DNA of 7,178 nucleotides from Eubacteriales Family XIII. Incertae Sedis bacterium (GCA_031272745.1 JAISTF010000071.1:1-7178); one strand, 5' to 3'. Counted from the stretch's first letter, positions 1 to 6,222 are shown. A program made the numbers and translations. The notes: generated from the sequence alone by a model not told the origin.

Positions 1-15
1 TGCCGCCCGCTCTCC
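1..15. repeat. Probable edge of a further REP-like copy at the left boundary
   Basis: Bases 1-15 match 466-480, the outer arm of unit C and its flank, at 14 of 15 positions. In the Fe-S protein frame both places read Glu/Asp-Ser-Gly-Arg. This suggests that another copy starts here and continues beyond the window, but only its edge is visible. Confidence 0.4.
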
Positions 16-1457
16 GGCGGAAACAACACTTCGAGCACATGCCGGGCATCCATCCCCTCGGAGAGAAAGAGGTCGCGGCAATTCGCGCAATAGGTGACGA
101 CACAGGGCGCGTCGGCGGAGAGCGCCGTGCCGCCCGCAGATGCCGCATCGGTACCAGCCTCCGACGGCAGCGCGCCGTCCACGGCCGCCTTGCGCTCGCG
201 CAGGATCTCCCCGAGCAGGCCGGGGTTCGCCGGGTAGATATGCCCGCCGAAGCCGCAGCAGGACGGCGCGTCCGGCAGCGGCTGCCCCGCAAGGCCCAGC
301 AGCTTGCGCACGGCGGCCTGCGTGGCCGCGTCGCTCGCGCACGGGTCAAAGACGGCCGCCCCTGCGGGCGGGGCAAGCCCCGCCCCTACGTCCCTGTTCG
401 GCGGGCGGCTGCAAGCCGCCCCTACGGGTATCACCGTTTCGCAATGGGATGTAGGGGCGGCATCCTGCCGCCCGCTGTCCGCGAGCCATTCGTACAGCAT
501 CTGCCCCCGCACCTCGGGCAGCGTCTTCTCAAACGTCTTCTTGCACGTCGTGCACGCGAAGAGCACCTCGGGCCGACCGAGCGCCTCCCAATCGGCGCGC
601 AGCTTCGCGGTGACGTCCGCAAGCGCCTCCTCTTCGCAAGCCCAGTCCGCGGGCACGCCGCAGCACGCAAGCAGCATCGCCGCGTCCGGCGCGCGCCCAA
701 GGATGTGCGCGTACGCTGCCGACACCGCCCCCGGCAGCGACGCCGCGAGCTGACACCCGGGAAAAAACAGCAGCGAGGCCGCGCCCGCCTTCGCGCCGTC
801 CGCCGCTTCCGGCCGCACCACCGCGTACGCCTCGTCCGACATTGAAAACGCCATGTCTTCCATCCAGAAATCGTGGTATGCCGCCGGAAGGTTGCCGCCT
901 TCCTTCATGATGCGCCGGCTCTCCGCCATCGCCGCGCAGGTATCCACCCCCACGGGGCAGACCGCCGTGCACAGCCCGCAAAGGTTGCACGAATGGATCA
1001 TGCGCGACGCAACATGCTTGATCTTGCTCGCCACGGGCAGCACCGTCACGCCGAGGTCGGCCGCGATGCGCTTCGGATTCTGCCGGAAATACCGGATCAG
1101 CACGCACGCGTCGATGCACGCGGAGCAGGTGCACAGCGTACAGCGCCCTGCCTCGGCCAGCGCCGCCGCGCGACCCGCATCGTCACCGTCCAACACCGCC
1201 TGCTCGATCCTCTTCAAATCCACCGGCGCGTCCGACGACACGCACGCCCCCCGGCACGGCGCCGGACACGCGGCACAAACCGTCTCCGCGTCCTTGATCT
1301 CCGCCCGCAAAAACCGCCCCGCGCGGTCCCACCGCTCCGCCCGCACAAACTCGACGAGCCTGCGCACGTCCAATCCGTACGGGCAGGCCGCCTGACACGG
1401 CGAAGGGTTGTCCCGCAGACAACCCTCCGCATAGTTTTTGATGTCGCCGCGTTCCAT
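1..1457 (-). CDS. Multi-cluster Fe-S oxidoreductase: GltD-like Fe-S domain, dicluster and two CCG modules (partial, 3' end off window)
   Basis: The frame is open from ATG at 1457 to the left edge, giving 485 codons with no stop, so the C-terminus is missing. Residues 1-100 resemble the N-terminal Fe-S domain of glutamate synthase small subunit and dihydropyrimidine dehydrogenase (C13, C21, C25-P, then C61, C64, C68, C72). Next is a ferredoxin-like dicluster: C106/C109/C114/C118 and C157-x2-C160-x2-C163-x3-C167-P. Two HdrD/GlpC-type CCG modules follow: PGC235, CCG265-267, C302-x2-C305; and DPC373, CCG400-402, C457-x2-C460. Residues about 328-367 are encoded by a palindromic repeat and probably are not ancestral. 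No flavin or NAD-binding domain is visible. The gene begins 8 nt after the molybdenum hydroxylase stop, so it is probably its electron-transfer partner, passing electrons to an unseen flavoprotein, quinone or disulfide (inference). No Shine-Dalgarno sequence precedes the ATG. The in-frame stop upstream (1491-1493) and the lack of another nearby start favour 1457. Confidence 0.88.
   Translation of the reverse strand, partial: MERGDIKNYAEGCLRDNPSPCQAACPYGLDVRRLVEFVRAERWDRAGRFLRAEIKDAETVCAACPAPCRGACVSSDAPVDLKRIEQAVLDGDDAGRAAALAEAGRCTLCTCSACIDACVLIRYFRQNPKRIAADLGVTVLPVASKIKHVASRMIHSCNLCGLCTAVCPVGVDTCAAMAESRRIMKEGGNLPAAYHDFWMEDMAFSMSDEAYAVVRPEAADGAKAGAASLLFFPGCQLAASLPGAVSAAYAHILGRAPDAAMLLACCGVPADWACEEEALADVTAKLRADWEALGRPEVLFACTTCKKTFEKTLPEVRGQMLYEWLADSGRQDAAPTSHCETVIPVGAACSRPPNRDVGAGLAPPAGAAVFDPCASDAATQAAVRKLLGLAGQPLPDAPSCCGFGGHIYPANPGLLGEILRERKAAVDGALPSEAGTDAASAGGTALSADAPCVVTYCANCRDLFLSEGMDARHVLEVLFPPESGR
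361..475. repeat. Composite REP-like palindromic element (three hairpins) inside the Fe-S gene
   Basis: Three GC-rich palindromes lie within 115 bases. Unit A at 366-385 pairs GGGCGGGGC with GCCCCGCCC. Unit B pairs 403-410 with 414-421 (GGGCGGCT/AGCCGCCC). Unit C pairs 455-462 with 466-473 (GGGCGGCA/TGCCGCCC). A and B each end in CCCCTACG; C is inverted and begins GTAGGGG. This layout is typical of dispersed GTAGGGGCGGC-type elements that I recall from clostridial genomes. Here it is read through in frame and contributes about 40 residues rich in Gly, Ala, Pro and Arg between the two CCG modules. The exact insertion ends cannot be fixed without an uninterrupted homologue. Confidence 0.85.
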
Positions 1458-1464
1458 GTACGTT

Positions 1465-1494
1465 ATTATATCGGATTTGCCAGGATGTCCTCAA
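1465..1494 (-). promoter_or_regulatory. Possible internal promoter directly before the Fe-S gene
   Basis: On the minus strand a perfect TATAAT (1470-1465) lies 18 nt after TTGAGG (1494-1489). Only 7 nt separate the TATAAT from the ATG at 1457, so a transcript from here would start at or near the start codon and be close to leaderless. The match overlaps the last codons and the tandem TAA TAA of the hydroxylase gene, so it may be chance. Translational coupling to the upstream gene is the alternative. Confidence 0.3.
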
Positions 1495-4309
1495 TCTCGT
1501 CGTACATATCCGACCCGAGGTCCCATTTCGGCGGCACCTCGCCGCCCTTGCCCGCGGCCGCCGCATCCATCGCGGCCTTCACCTTCTCCGGCGACGCGGG
1601 CAGCGTGTACACACGCCCGCCCGTCGCGTCCGCGATGGCGTTGAGCACGGCCATATGGCCCGCCGACTGGTACAGCTCCGAGCAACCCGTCGACCCGTGC
1701 GTCCCGATCTCGCGGTCGTGCTCGTAGTAGATCAACTCGATGTCGTCCGGCACGTCGCGAATCGTCGGGATGCCCGCGCCCGCCATCGTCGCGTGCTTCT
1801 TCACGTCGTCATAATCCTCGGTCAGCGCGAAGCCGACCGTATGCGAAATGCCGCCGTATGCCTGCCCTTCGACCGCGAGGCGGTTGCCGATCTGCCCCAC
1901 GTCGCTGACAAAGACGATGCGCGTCACCTCGGCCTTGCCCGTCGCCTTCGCCACGCGCACCTCCGCGAGCTCCACCCCGTAGGTGACGGAAATCACGGGG
2001 TCGCCCTGCGACGTGTTCGGGTCGAGATCCGTGACCTGCCCCGTCGTGTCGTGCATGCCGACGTACTTCAGCGGCAACCCCTCGGCCACCATCTCGTCGT
2101 ACGTCCGGTACGTCCCGTCCGGCTTTTTCATCGCCGCGAGCATCTTACCCGCCGCGTCCTCCATCGCGCGCCCGACGACGAAGTGGCAGCGGCTCGCCGC
2201 CGAGATCCCCGAGTTCGGGCAGAGGTGCGAGTCGTTGAGCAGCAGCTTGATCTGCCCGGGCTCGAGCCCGAGCGGCCGCAGGCATTCGTGCGCGTGCGTC
2301 AGCGTCCCGATGTCGCCGCCCTGCCCCGGGTCCTGCCAGGTGTTTGACGCCGTCACCGTCCCGTCGGGGTTCAGCTCCAGCGCCGTCTCGCCCATATCGT
2401 GGTTGCCCGTCGTCACGTTGAAGCCGCACGACGCCACGCCGACGCCGTACACATACCCGTCGTCTGCGGCGTTCGCTGCCGCCACCTTCGCCTTCATCTC
2501 TTCATAAAGCGGCCGCGCGCGGTCGTACAACTCCGCCATCGAAATCTCGCGGAACGGATAACCGTTCATCGTGAGGTCGCCGGAACGCGCCAGATTTTTA
2601 TAACGGAACTCGAAGGGGTCCTCCCCGAATTTCCGCGCGAGCATGTCCACCAAAGACTCGCCGAGCGTGTACGACTGCGGCGCACCGAAGCCGCGGTACG
2701 ACGTGCCGAACGCGTGGTTCGTGACCGCCATGCGCACGAGGCCGCGCACGTTCGGCGTCACGTAGGGGTAGCCCGGGTAGCGCAGGAAGCTCTGCACGAG
2801 GTTCATCGAGATGTCGTCGTATGCGCCGTGGTCGACGCCGAAGTCAAACTCGAGCGCCGTGATCTTGCCGTCCGCGTCGCACGCCATGCGCCCGTTCGAA
2901 TGCGACGGCGTCCGCTTGCCGCTGAACGCCTGGTGCTCGGGCCACGACATCGTCATCGTCAGCTTCGCCGACGGGTCGTCGAGCGCCATCAGGCACACGC
3001 CCATCACCGCGAAACTCGCCGCGCACGTCGACCAGCCGAAGGACCCGCCCGTCGGGTTTTCGATGAAGCGCAGCTTTTCGAGCGGGATGCCCATGCCGTC
3101 CGCAATCGACTCGCGGTTCCACTGGATGGACTGCGATTTGTTCGCGATGACCAAGTTGCCCTCGTCATCCCAAAACGCCTGCTGCGTGTCGCCCTCGATC
3201 GACATATGCGGCTCGCGCGTCGAGTAGAAGCTCCCCTCGACCGCGCAATGACTTTTTTCAATAACCTCGCGCACATCGTCGCCCTTGACAACCGGCTGCT
3301 TCAGATATACATTCGGGGCTTTGTCATGGATGCGCATGGCGTCCGGCGCGGCTGCCTTGAGGAAGGTATTGTATTCCGGCAGCGGTTCGATTTCCACCTT
3401 CACGGCTGCGGCGGCCGCCCTTGCGTGGGCATCCGTGTCCGCGATGACCGCGCCGACGAGGTCGCCGTAGAAGAAGATTTTCTTGTCGTGGAAGATGGGC
3501 CGGATGTCGCCTTTGAGGAGCGAGCGCTGGTTGAAGTTCGGCTCGAAGATGATGTTTGTGCCGCGCACGTCCTTCGCCGTCACGACCTTCACGACGCCGG
3601 GCATCGCCTCGGCCGCGCTCGTGTCGACGCGCTGGATGAGCCCGTGCGCGCAGACCTTCGGCTGGATGACCGCGACGTGCAGCGTGCCCTGCGGCATCTT
3701 GTGCGCGATGTCGTCGCCGTAGTCGGTGAGCCCGAGCACCTTGCCGAGCGCCGCGGGCCTGGGGTATTTCGATCCGTACAGCCGCGCGCCCTTCTCGTGC
3801 TTGTACGTGATGTCGTCCATCGTCTTCTCGCCGCGCAGCACCTCGGCCGCCGCCATCACCGCGTCGACGATGGGCCGGTAGCCCGTGCAGCGGCAGATGT
3901 TGCGCGTCTTGAAAAACCAGTCGCGCACGTCCTCGCGCGTCGGCGCGGGGTTGCTTTCGAGCAGCGCCTTCGCGCTCATGATGAAGCCCGGCGAGCAAAA
4001 CCCGCACTGCACGCCGCCGTAGGTGATCCACGCCTGCTGCAGCGGGTGCAGGTGCGCCGCCGTCCCGAGCCCCTCGATCGTCTCGATGACCGCGCCGTCC
4101 GCCACGGCCCTCATCTTCTTCATGCACGAGCGCACGACCGCGCCGTCCACGATGATCGAGCACGCGCCGCACTGCCCGGCCCCGCAACCGACCTTGATGC
4201 CCGTCAACCCGTACCGCCGGAGCGTCTCCGCGAGCGTGTCCTGCTCCGGGTCGTAGAAAAACATCCGCTCGACCCCGTTCACAATATGTACCGCTTTTTT
4301 CAGTGCCAT
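1466..4309 (-). CDS. Molybdenum hydroxylase, aldehyde oxidoreductase (Mop) type, xanthine oxidase family
   Basis: This 947-residue protein matches the layout of Desulfovibrio gigas aldehyde oxidoreductase (about 907 residues). Residues 1-80 are a plant-type [2Fe-2S] domain (C42, C47, C50, C62). Residues 85-160 are the helical [2Fe-2S] domain (C102, C105, C139, C141). From about 175 onward are the Mo-cofactor domains, with GGSFG at 421-425, RGFGAPQS at 539-546, PGQGGDIG at 661-668 and the catalytic Glu in GCSEL (E878, equivalent to E869 of D. gigas). There is no FAD domain, so electrons leave through the iron-sulfur clusters. The enzyme should hydroxylate an aldehyde or aromatic heterocycle in the cytoplasm. 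As I recall the D. gigas substrate tunnel, its F425 aligns with Thr428 and Y535 with Phe541 here, so the substrate may differ. The last 30 or so residues form an acidic extension. GGGAGGTG at 4322-4315, 7 nt before the ATG, supports this start. Cofactor maturation genes are not in view. Confidence 0.95.
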   Translation of the reverse strand: MALKKAVHIVNGVERMFFYDPEQDTLAETLRRYGLTGIKVGCGAGQCGACSIIVDGAVVRSCMKKMRAVADGAVIETIEGLGTAAHLHPLQQAWITYGGVQCGFCSPGFIMSAKALLESNPAPTREDVRDWFFKTRNICRCTGYRPIVDAVMAAAEVLRGEKTMDDITYKHEKGARLYGSKYPRPAALGKVLGLTDYGDDIAHKMPQGTLHVAVIQPKVCAHGLIQRVDTSAAEAMPGVVKVVTAKDVRGTNIIFEPNFNQRSLLKGDIRPIFHDKKIFFYGDLVGAVIADTDAHARAAAAAVKVEIEPLPEYNTFLKAAAPDAMRIHDKAPNVYLKQPVVKGDDVREVIEKSHCAVEGSFYSTREPHMSIEGDTQQAFWDDEGNLVIANKSQSIQWNRESIADGMGIPLEKLRFIENPTGGSFGWSTCAASFAVMGVCLMALDDPSAKLTMTMSWPEHQAFSGKRTPSHSNGRMACDADGKITALEFDFGVDHGAYDDISMNLVQSFLRYPGYPYVTPNVRGLVRMAVTNHAFGTSYRGFGAPQSYTLGESLVDMLARKFGEDPFEFRYKNLARSGDLTMNGYPFREISMAELYDRARPLYEEMKAKVAAANAADDGYVYGVGVASCGFNVTTGNHDMGETALELNPDGTVTASNTWQDPGQGGDIGTLTHAHECLRPLGLEPGQIKLLLNDSHLCPNSGISAASRCHFVVGRAMEDAAGKMLAAMKKPDGTYRTYDEMVAEGLPLKYVGMHDTTGQVTDLDPNTSQGDPVISVTYGVELAEVRVAKATGKAEVTRIVFVSDVGQIGNRLAVEGQAYGGISHTVGFALTEDYDDVKKHATMAGAGIPTIRDVPDDIELIYYEHDREIGTHGSTGCSELYQSAGHMAVLNAIADATGGRVYTLPASPEKVKAAMDAAAAGKGGEVPPKWDLGSDMYDEIEDILANPI

Positions 4310-4314
4310 GACAA

Positions 4315-4322
4315 CACCTCCC
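4315..4322 (-). promoter_or_regulatory. Ribosome binding site of the Mo hydroxylase gene
   Basis: GGGAGGTG on the minus strand lies 7 nt (counted from the GGAGG core) before the ATG at 4309. It is a near-perfect Shine-Dalgarno sequence and fixes the start. Confidence 0.85.
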
Positions 4323-4353
4323 GATTTCCTCTCTTCCTGAAAACTACGCCTTC

Positions 4354-4382
4354 ATTGTACTATTCACGCCGCCCGGCCGCAA
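4354..4382 (-). promoter_or_regulatory. Predicted sigma-70-type promoter for the Mo hydroxylase / Fe-S operon
   Basis: On the minus strand TTGCGG (4382-4377) is followed after exactly 17 nt by TACAAT (4359-4354). The -10 matches 5 of 6 consensus bases and the -35 only 3 of 6, which would fit a promoter helped by an activator. A start near 4347 gives a leader of about 37 nt. It lies just after the corrinoid gene terminator, so the two units appear to be transcribed separately. Confidence 0.6.
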
Positions 4383-4385
4383 CGC

Positions 4386-4416
4386 AAAAACCCGCCTGAA
4401 ACAGACGGGTTTTTTT
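4386..4416 (-). terminator. Rho-independent terminator after the corrinoid gene
   Basis: The hairpin arms are 4391-4398 and 4402-4409, an 8-bp stem with a 3-nt loop and one G-U pair in the minus-strand RNA. It is followed on the minus strand by five T (4390-4386). Seven T on the plus side (4410-4416) would let it work in both directions. It ends the corrinoid transcript about 25 nt after its stop codon. Confidence 0.85.
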
Positions 4417-4439
4417 GCTTGCTGTCCGAAAACGTACGC

Positions 4440-5072
4440 TTACGACACGAAGCTCTTCGCCGCTTCGGCCGCACCGCTCGCATCCTCGCTGTAGCCGTCC
4501 GCGCCGATTTCCTTCGCGAACGACTCCGTGATGGGCGCGCCGCCGACGAGGATCTTCACCTTGTCGCGCAGGCCCGACGCTTCGATCGCCTTGATCGTCT
4601 CGCCCTGCGCCGCCATCGTCGTGGTGAGCAGCGCCGACAGCGCGACGATGTCCGGCTGGTTCTCCGAGATCGCCGCGACGATCTTGTCCGCCGCCACGTC
4701 CGTGCCGAGGTCAATGACCTCGAAGCCCGCGCCCTCGAGCATGAGCTTGACGAGGTTTTTGCCGATGTCGTGCAGGTCGCCCGCGACCGTCGCGAGCACG
4801 ACGCGCCCGATCGGCTTGATGTCGTCGCCCACGAGCCGCGCCTTCAGCGTCTCCGTGCCCTTGTTGAGCGCGCGCGCCGCGATCAGGACCTCCGGCACGA
4901 ACACTTCGTTGTTCTTGAAGCGGACGCCGAGCTCGCCCATGCCCTTCAGCAGCCCCTCGTCGAGGATCTGCTGGGCCGGCGTACCCTCATCCAGCGCCTG
5001 CGCCACGAGGTCCGAGACCTCCTGCGCCTTGCCCTTTTGCACCAGTTCTGCGATGTCGGAAAGTACACTCAT
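4440..5072 (-). CDS. Corrinoid (B12-binding) methyl-carrier protein, MtaC/MttC/MtvC type
   Basis: This is a 210-residue protein of the usual length for the corrinoid subunit of three-component methyltransferases. Residues 1-85 form the helical cap, with GMGELGVRF at 44-52 and FVPE at 58-61. Residues 88-210 form the Rossmann-like B12 domain. D99-L-H101-D-I-G104 supplies the lower axial His ligand to cobalt, followed by SALLT at 146-150 and GGAP at 177-180. The protein carries a methyl group on cobalt between a substrate-specific methyltransferase and a tetrahydrofolate-linked one. Neither partner, nor a corrinoid-activating ATPase, is in the window, so the methyl donor is unknown. The start at 5072 is preferred over an in-frame ATG at 5108 because AAGGTGG (5087-5081) lies 8 nt upstream and MSVLSDIAEL is the family's natural N-terminus. 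The gene is divergent from the AraC regulator and is closed by its own terminator, so it looks monocistronic. Confidence 0.95.
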   Translation of the reverse strand: MSVLSDIAELVQKGKAQEVSDLVAQALDEGTPAQQILDEGLLKGMGELGVRFKNNEVFVPEVLIAARALNKGTETLKARLVGDDIKPIGRVVLATVAGDLHDIGKNLVKLMLEGAGFEVIDLGTDVAADKIVAAISENQPDIVALSALLTTTMAAQGETIKAIEASGLRDKVKILVGGAPITESFAKEIGADGYSEDASGAAEAAKSFVS

Positions 5073-5080
5073 TTCTATTT

Positions 5081-5087
5081 CCACCTT
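5081..5087 (-). promoter_or_regulatory. Ribosome binding site deciding the corrinoid protein start
   Basis: AAGGTGG on the minus strand ends 8 nt before the ATG at 5072. The upstream alternative ATG at 5108 has the nearest purine-rich run (GAGGAGGGGCGAC) at a usable distance too, but it would add 12 residues encoded by a repeat-like sequence. Confidence 0.65.
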
Positions 5088-5096
5088 TCTCCCTTC

Positions 5097-5117
5097 GGGC
5101 GGCTGCATGTCGCCCCT
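5097..5117. repeat. Decayed REP-like palindrome in the corrinoid gene leader
   Basis: Bases 5097-5117 match 403-423 (unit B of the repeat in the Fe-S gene) at 19 of 21 positions. The two changes spoil part of the stem, leaving GGGCG/CGCCC around a 9-nt loop. The copy lies in the leader of the corrinoid gene, just upstream of its ribosome binding site. Confidence 0.6.
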
Positions 5118-5124
5118 CCTCGAA

Positions 5125-5137
5125 TTTGAATATCAAA
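5125..5137. promoter_or_regulatory. Small inverted repeat upstream of the corrinoid gene (possible operator)
   Basis: TTTGA-ATA-TCAAA is a perfect 5-bp inverted repeat with a 3-nt spacer in the AT-rich part of the divergent intergenic region. No convincing -35/-10 pair for the corrinoid gene was found, which fits activation by the neighbouring AraC protein, but binding here is only a guess. Confidence 0.25.
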
Positions 5138-5211
5138 CACCAAAATTTTACGCCCGTTGCCTCTGCTCCGCTTGCCGAACTGTGCGCAATAATGGTAATT
5201 TTTTGCGTTTG

Positions 5212-5248
5212 TTGCTTGCATGATGAGCAAATTTTTGCTACTCTTGCT
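5212..5248. promoter_or_regulatory. Cluster of TTGCT/AGCAA half-sites before the araC-type gene (possible operator)
   Basis: Four copies occur in 37 bases: TTGCT at 5212-5216, AGCAA at 5226-5230, TTGCT at 5235-5239 and TTGCT at 5244-5248. The last three start 9 nt apart. The middle pair forms the perfect inverted repeat AGCAAA-TT-TTTGCT (5226-5239). The cluster ends 2 nt before the regulator's ATG and replaces any recognisable Shine-Dalgarno sequence, so it could serve autoregulation. Confidence 0.35.
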
Positions 5249-5250
5249 TC

Positions 5251-6222
5251 ATGCAGGCTTCGGAGTACCACAACCTCAAACAATTTTCGGACCTCAGCGG
5301 GTGCGGCGTGCAGGTCATCGCGACCGACGGGACGCGCGTGTTTTCGACGGAGCCGTTCGACCGCTGCGTTCCCTTGCTCGGCTATCTCGGCGGCCTCATG
5401 GACGACGACCTCGCGGCCCAGACGAACGCGGCGATGATTTCGGGCGCGCTCCAGTCGTACCGTTTCGGCGGGCGGTTTTTCTTTTACTCGCCGATCGGGC
5501 TGTTCCATTTCGCCTCGCCGATCATCAAAAACGGGCGGCATACGCTGACCGCCGTCGGGGGGCCGATCCTCATGATCCCCGTAGAGGAATACATCACGCT
5601 CGACCTCGAGGGCAAGCTGCGCGCGGGCTTCGACCGCGCCGCGCTCGCGGAAAGGCTTGCGGCCGTCCCCTCGTTTTCGCCGGACACAGCCAACACGCTG
5701 TCGGAGCAACTTCTCATCAACGCGAAGCACCTCTCCGACGCGGAATACCTGCGCCTCGGAAACGGCGCGGAGGGCGGCAGCCTCGCGGACAGCCGTTATG
5801 GGGAGTACATCCTCGCGTATTTCTCCGGCGCCCCTTCGTTTGAGTCGATCCTGAAATTTGCCGAGGAGCACCGCAGGGAAAAAGCGACGCGCAAGCACGA
5901 GCGCCTCGTCGCCGCGGCCACGGCCTATGTCGAAGAGCATTATTCGGAAAAAATCTCGCTTGAGAAGGTCGCCGAGCATGTCTACGTCAGCCCGTCCTAC
6001 CTCTCGCGCGTCCTCAAGCAGCGCACGGGGCAGGGCTTCCGGCGGCTCGTGAACATGCACCGCGTCGCCGAGGCCGTGCGGCTGCTCGAACACACGAGCC
6101 TCGAGCTCAGCGAGATCGCCTACCGCACCGGCTTCGAGGACCACAGCTATTTCACGAAAGTCTTCAAGCGCCACACCGGCATGAACCCCCGCGACTACCG
6201 CGCCGGGAGACGGGGGCGGTAG
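5251..6222 (+). CDS. AraC-family transcriptional regulator with PocR-like sensory domain
   Basis: A 323-residue regulator. Residues about 7-165 resemble the PocR ligand-binding domain: a start of the LKQFSDLSG kind, the VIATDGTRVF strand pair at 22-31, and Y79-SPIGLFHFASPII leading to GGP at 103-105. That domain is proposed to sense small organic molecules. Residues 218-318 are a complete AraC DNA-binding domain. Helix-turn-helix 1 lies around 236-258 (ISLEKVAEHVYVSPSYLSRV) and helix-turn-helix 2 around 285-306, followed by the HTGMNPRDYR signature. No membrane segment is seen, so it is cytoplasmic. The start is forced: an in-frame stop lies at 5224-5226 and ATG 5251 is the first start after it. 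No good Shine-Dalgarno sequence is visible. The gene is divergent from the corrinoid gene across 178 bp and is likely its regulator; the hydroxylase operon may be a second target. The usual PocR cysteines around the FYSPIGL segment appear to be absent. Confidence 0.92.
   Translation: MQASEYHNLKQFSDLSGCGVQVIATDGTRVFSTEPFDRCVPLLGYLGGLMDDDLAAQTNAAMISGALQSYRFGGRFFFYSPIGLFHFASPIIKNGRHTLTAVGGPILMIPVEEYITLDLEGKLRAGFDRAALAERLAAVPSFSPDTANTLSEQLLINAKHLSDAEYLRLGNGAEGGSLADSRYGEYILAYFSGAPSFESILKFAEEHRREKATRKHERLVAAATAYVEEHYSEKISLEKVAEHVYVSPSYLSRVLKQRTGQGFRRLVNMHRVAEAVRLLEHTSLELSEIAYRTGFEDHSYFTKVFKRHTGMNPRDYRAGRRGR

Noticed and set aside
361..475. CRISPR array or intrinsic terminators
   Set aside because: The units are not equal repeats with unique spacers, they lie in opposite orientations, no T-tracts follow, and the surrounding frame is coding.
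39..1727. Plus- and minus-strand frames over the left part (for example 39-845, 873-1727, minus 529-1134)
   Set aside because: They overlap the continuous minus frame with ordered Fe-S cysteine motifs. That real gene has no stop in the window and is therefore easily missed.
2399..4399. Long plus-strand open frame (666 codons) opposite the Mo hydroxylase
   Set aside because: It is composed mostly of Arg, Val, His and Asp with no recognisable domain, and lies antisense to a full-length enzyme with intact motifs. It is a GC-rich shadow frame.
5073..5108. Upstream ATG at 5108 for the corrinoid protein
   Set aside because: It adds 12 residues encoded by a decayed repeat. The ATG at 5072 has a well-spaced ribosome binding site and the family's normal N-terminus.
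5073..5250. Cobalamin riboswitch before the corrinoid gene
   Set aside because: The region is only 178 bp, shared with a divergent gene, and I see no B12-box-like core. The palindromes there fit operators or repeat remnants better.
4987..6174. Minus-strand open frame (395 codons) opposite the AraC regulator
   Set aside because: It lies antisense to a complete PocR/AraC protein and runs into the corrinoid gene in another frame. Its composition is that of a shadow.
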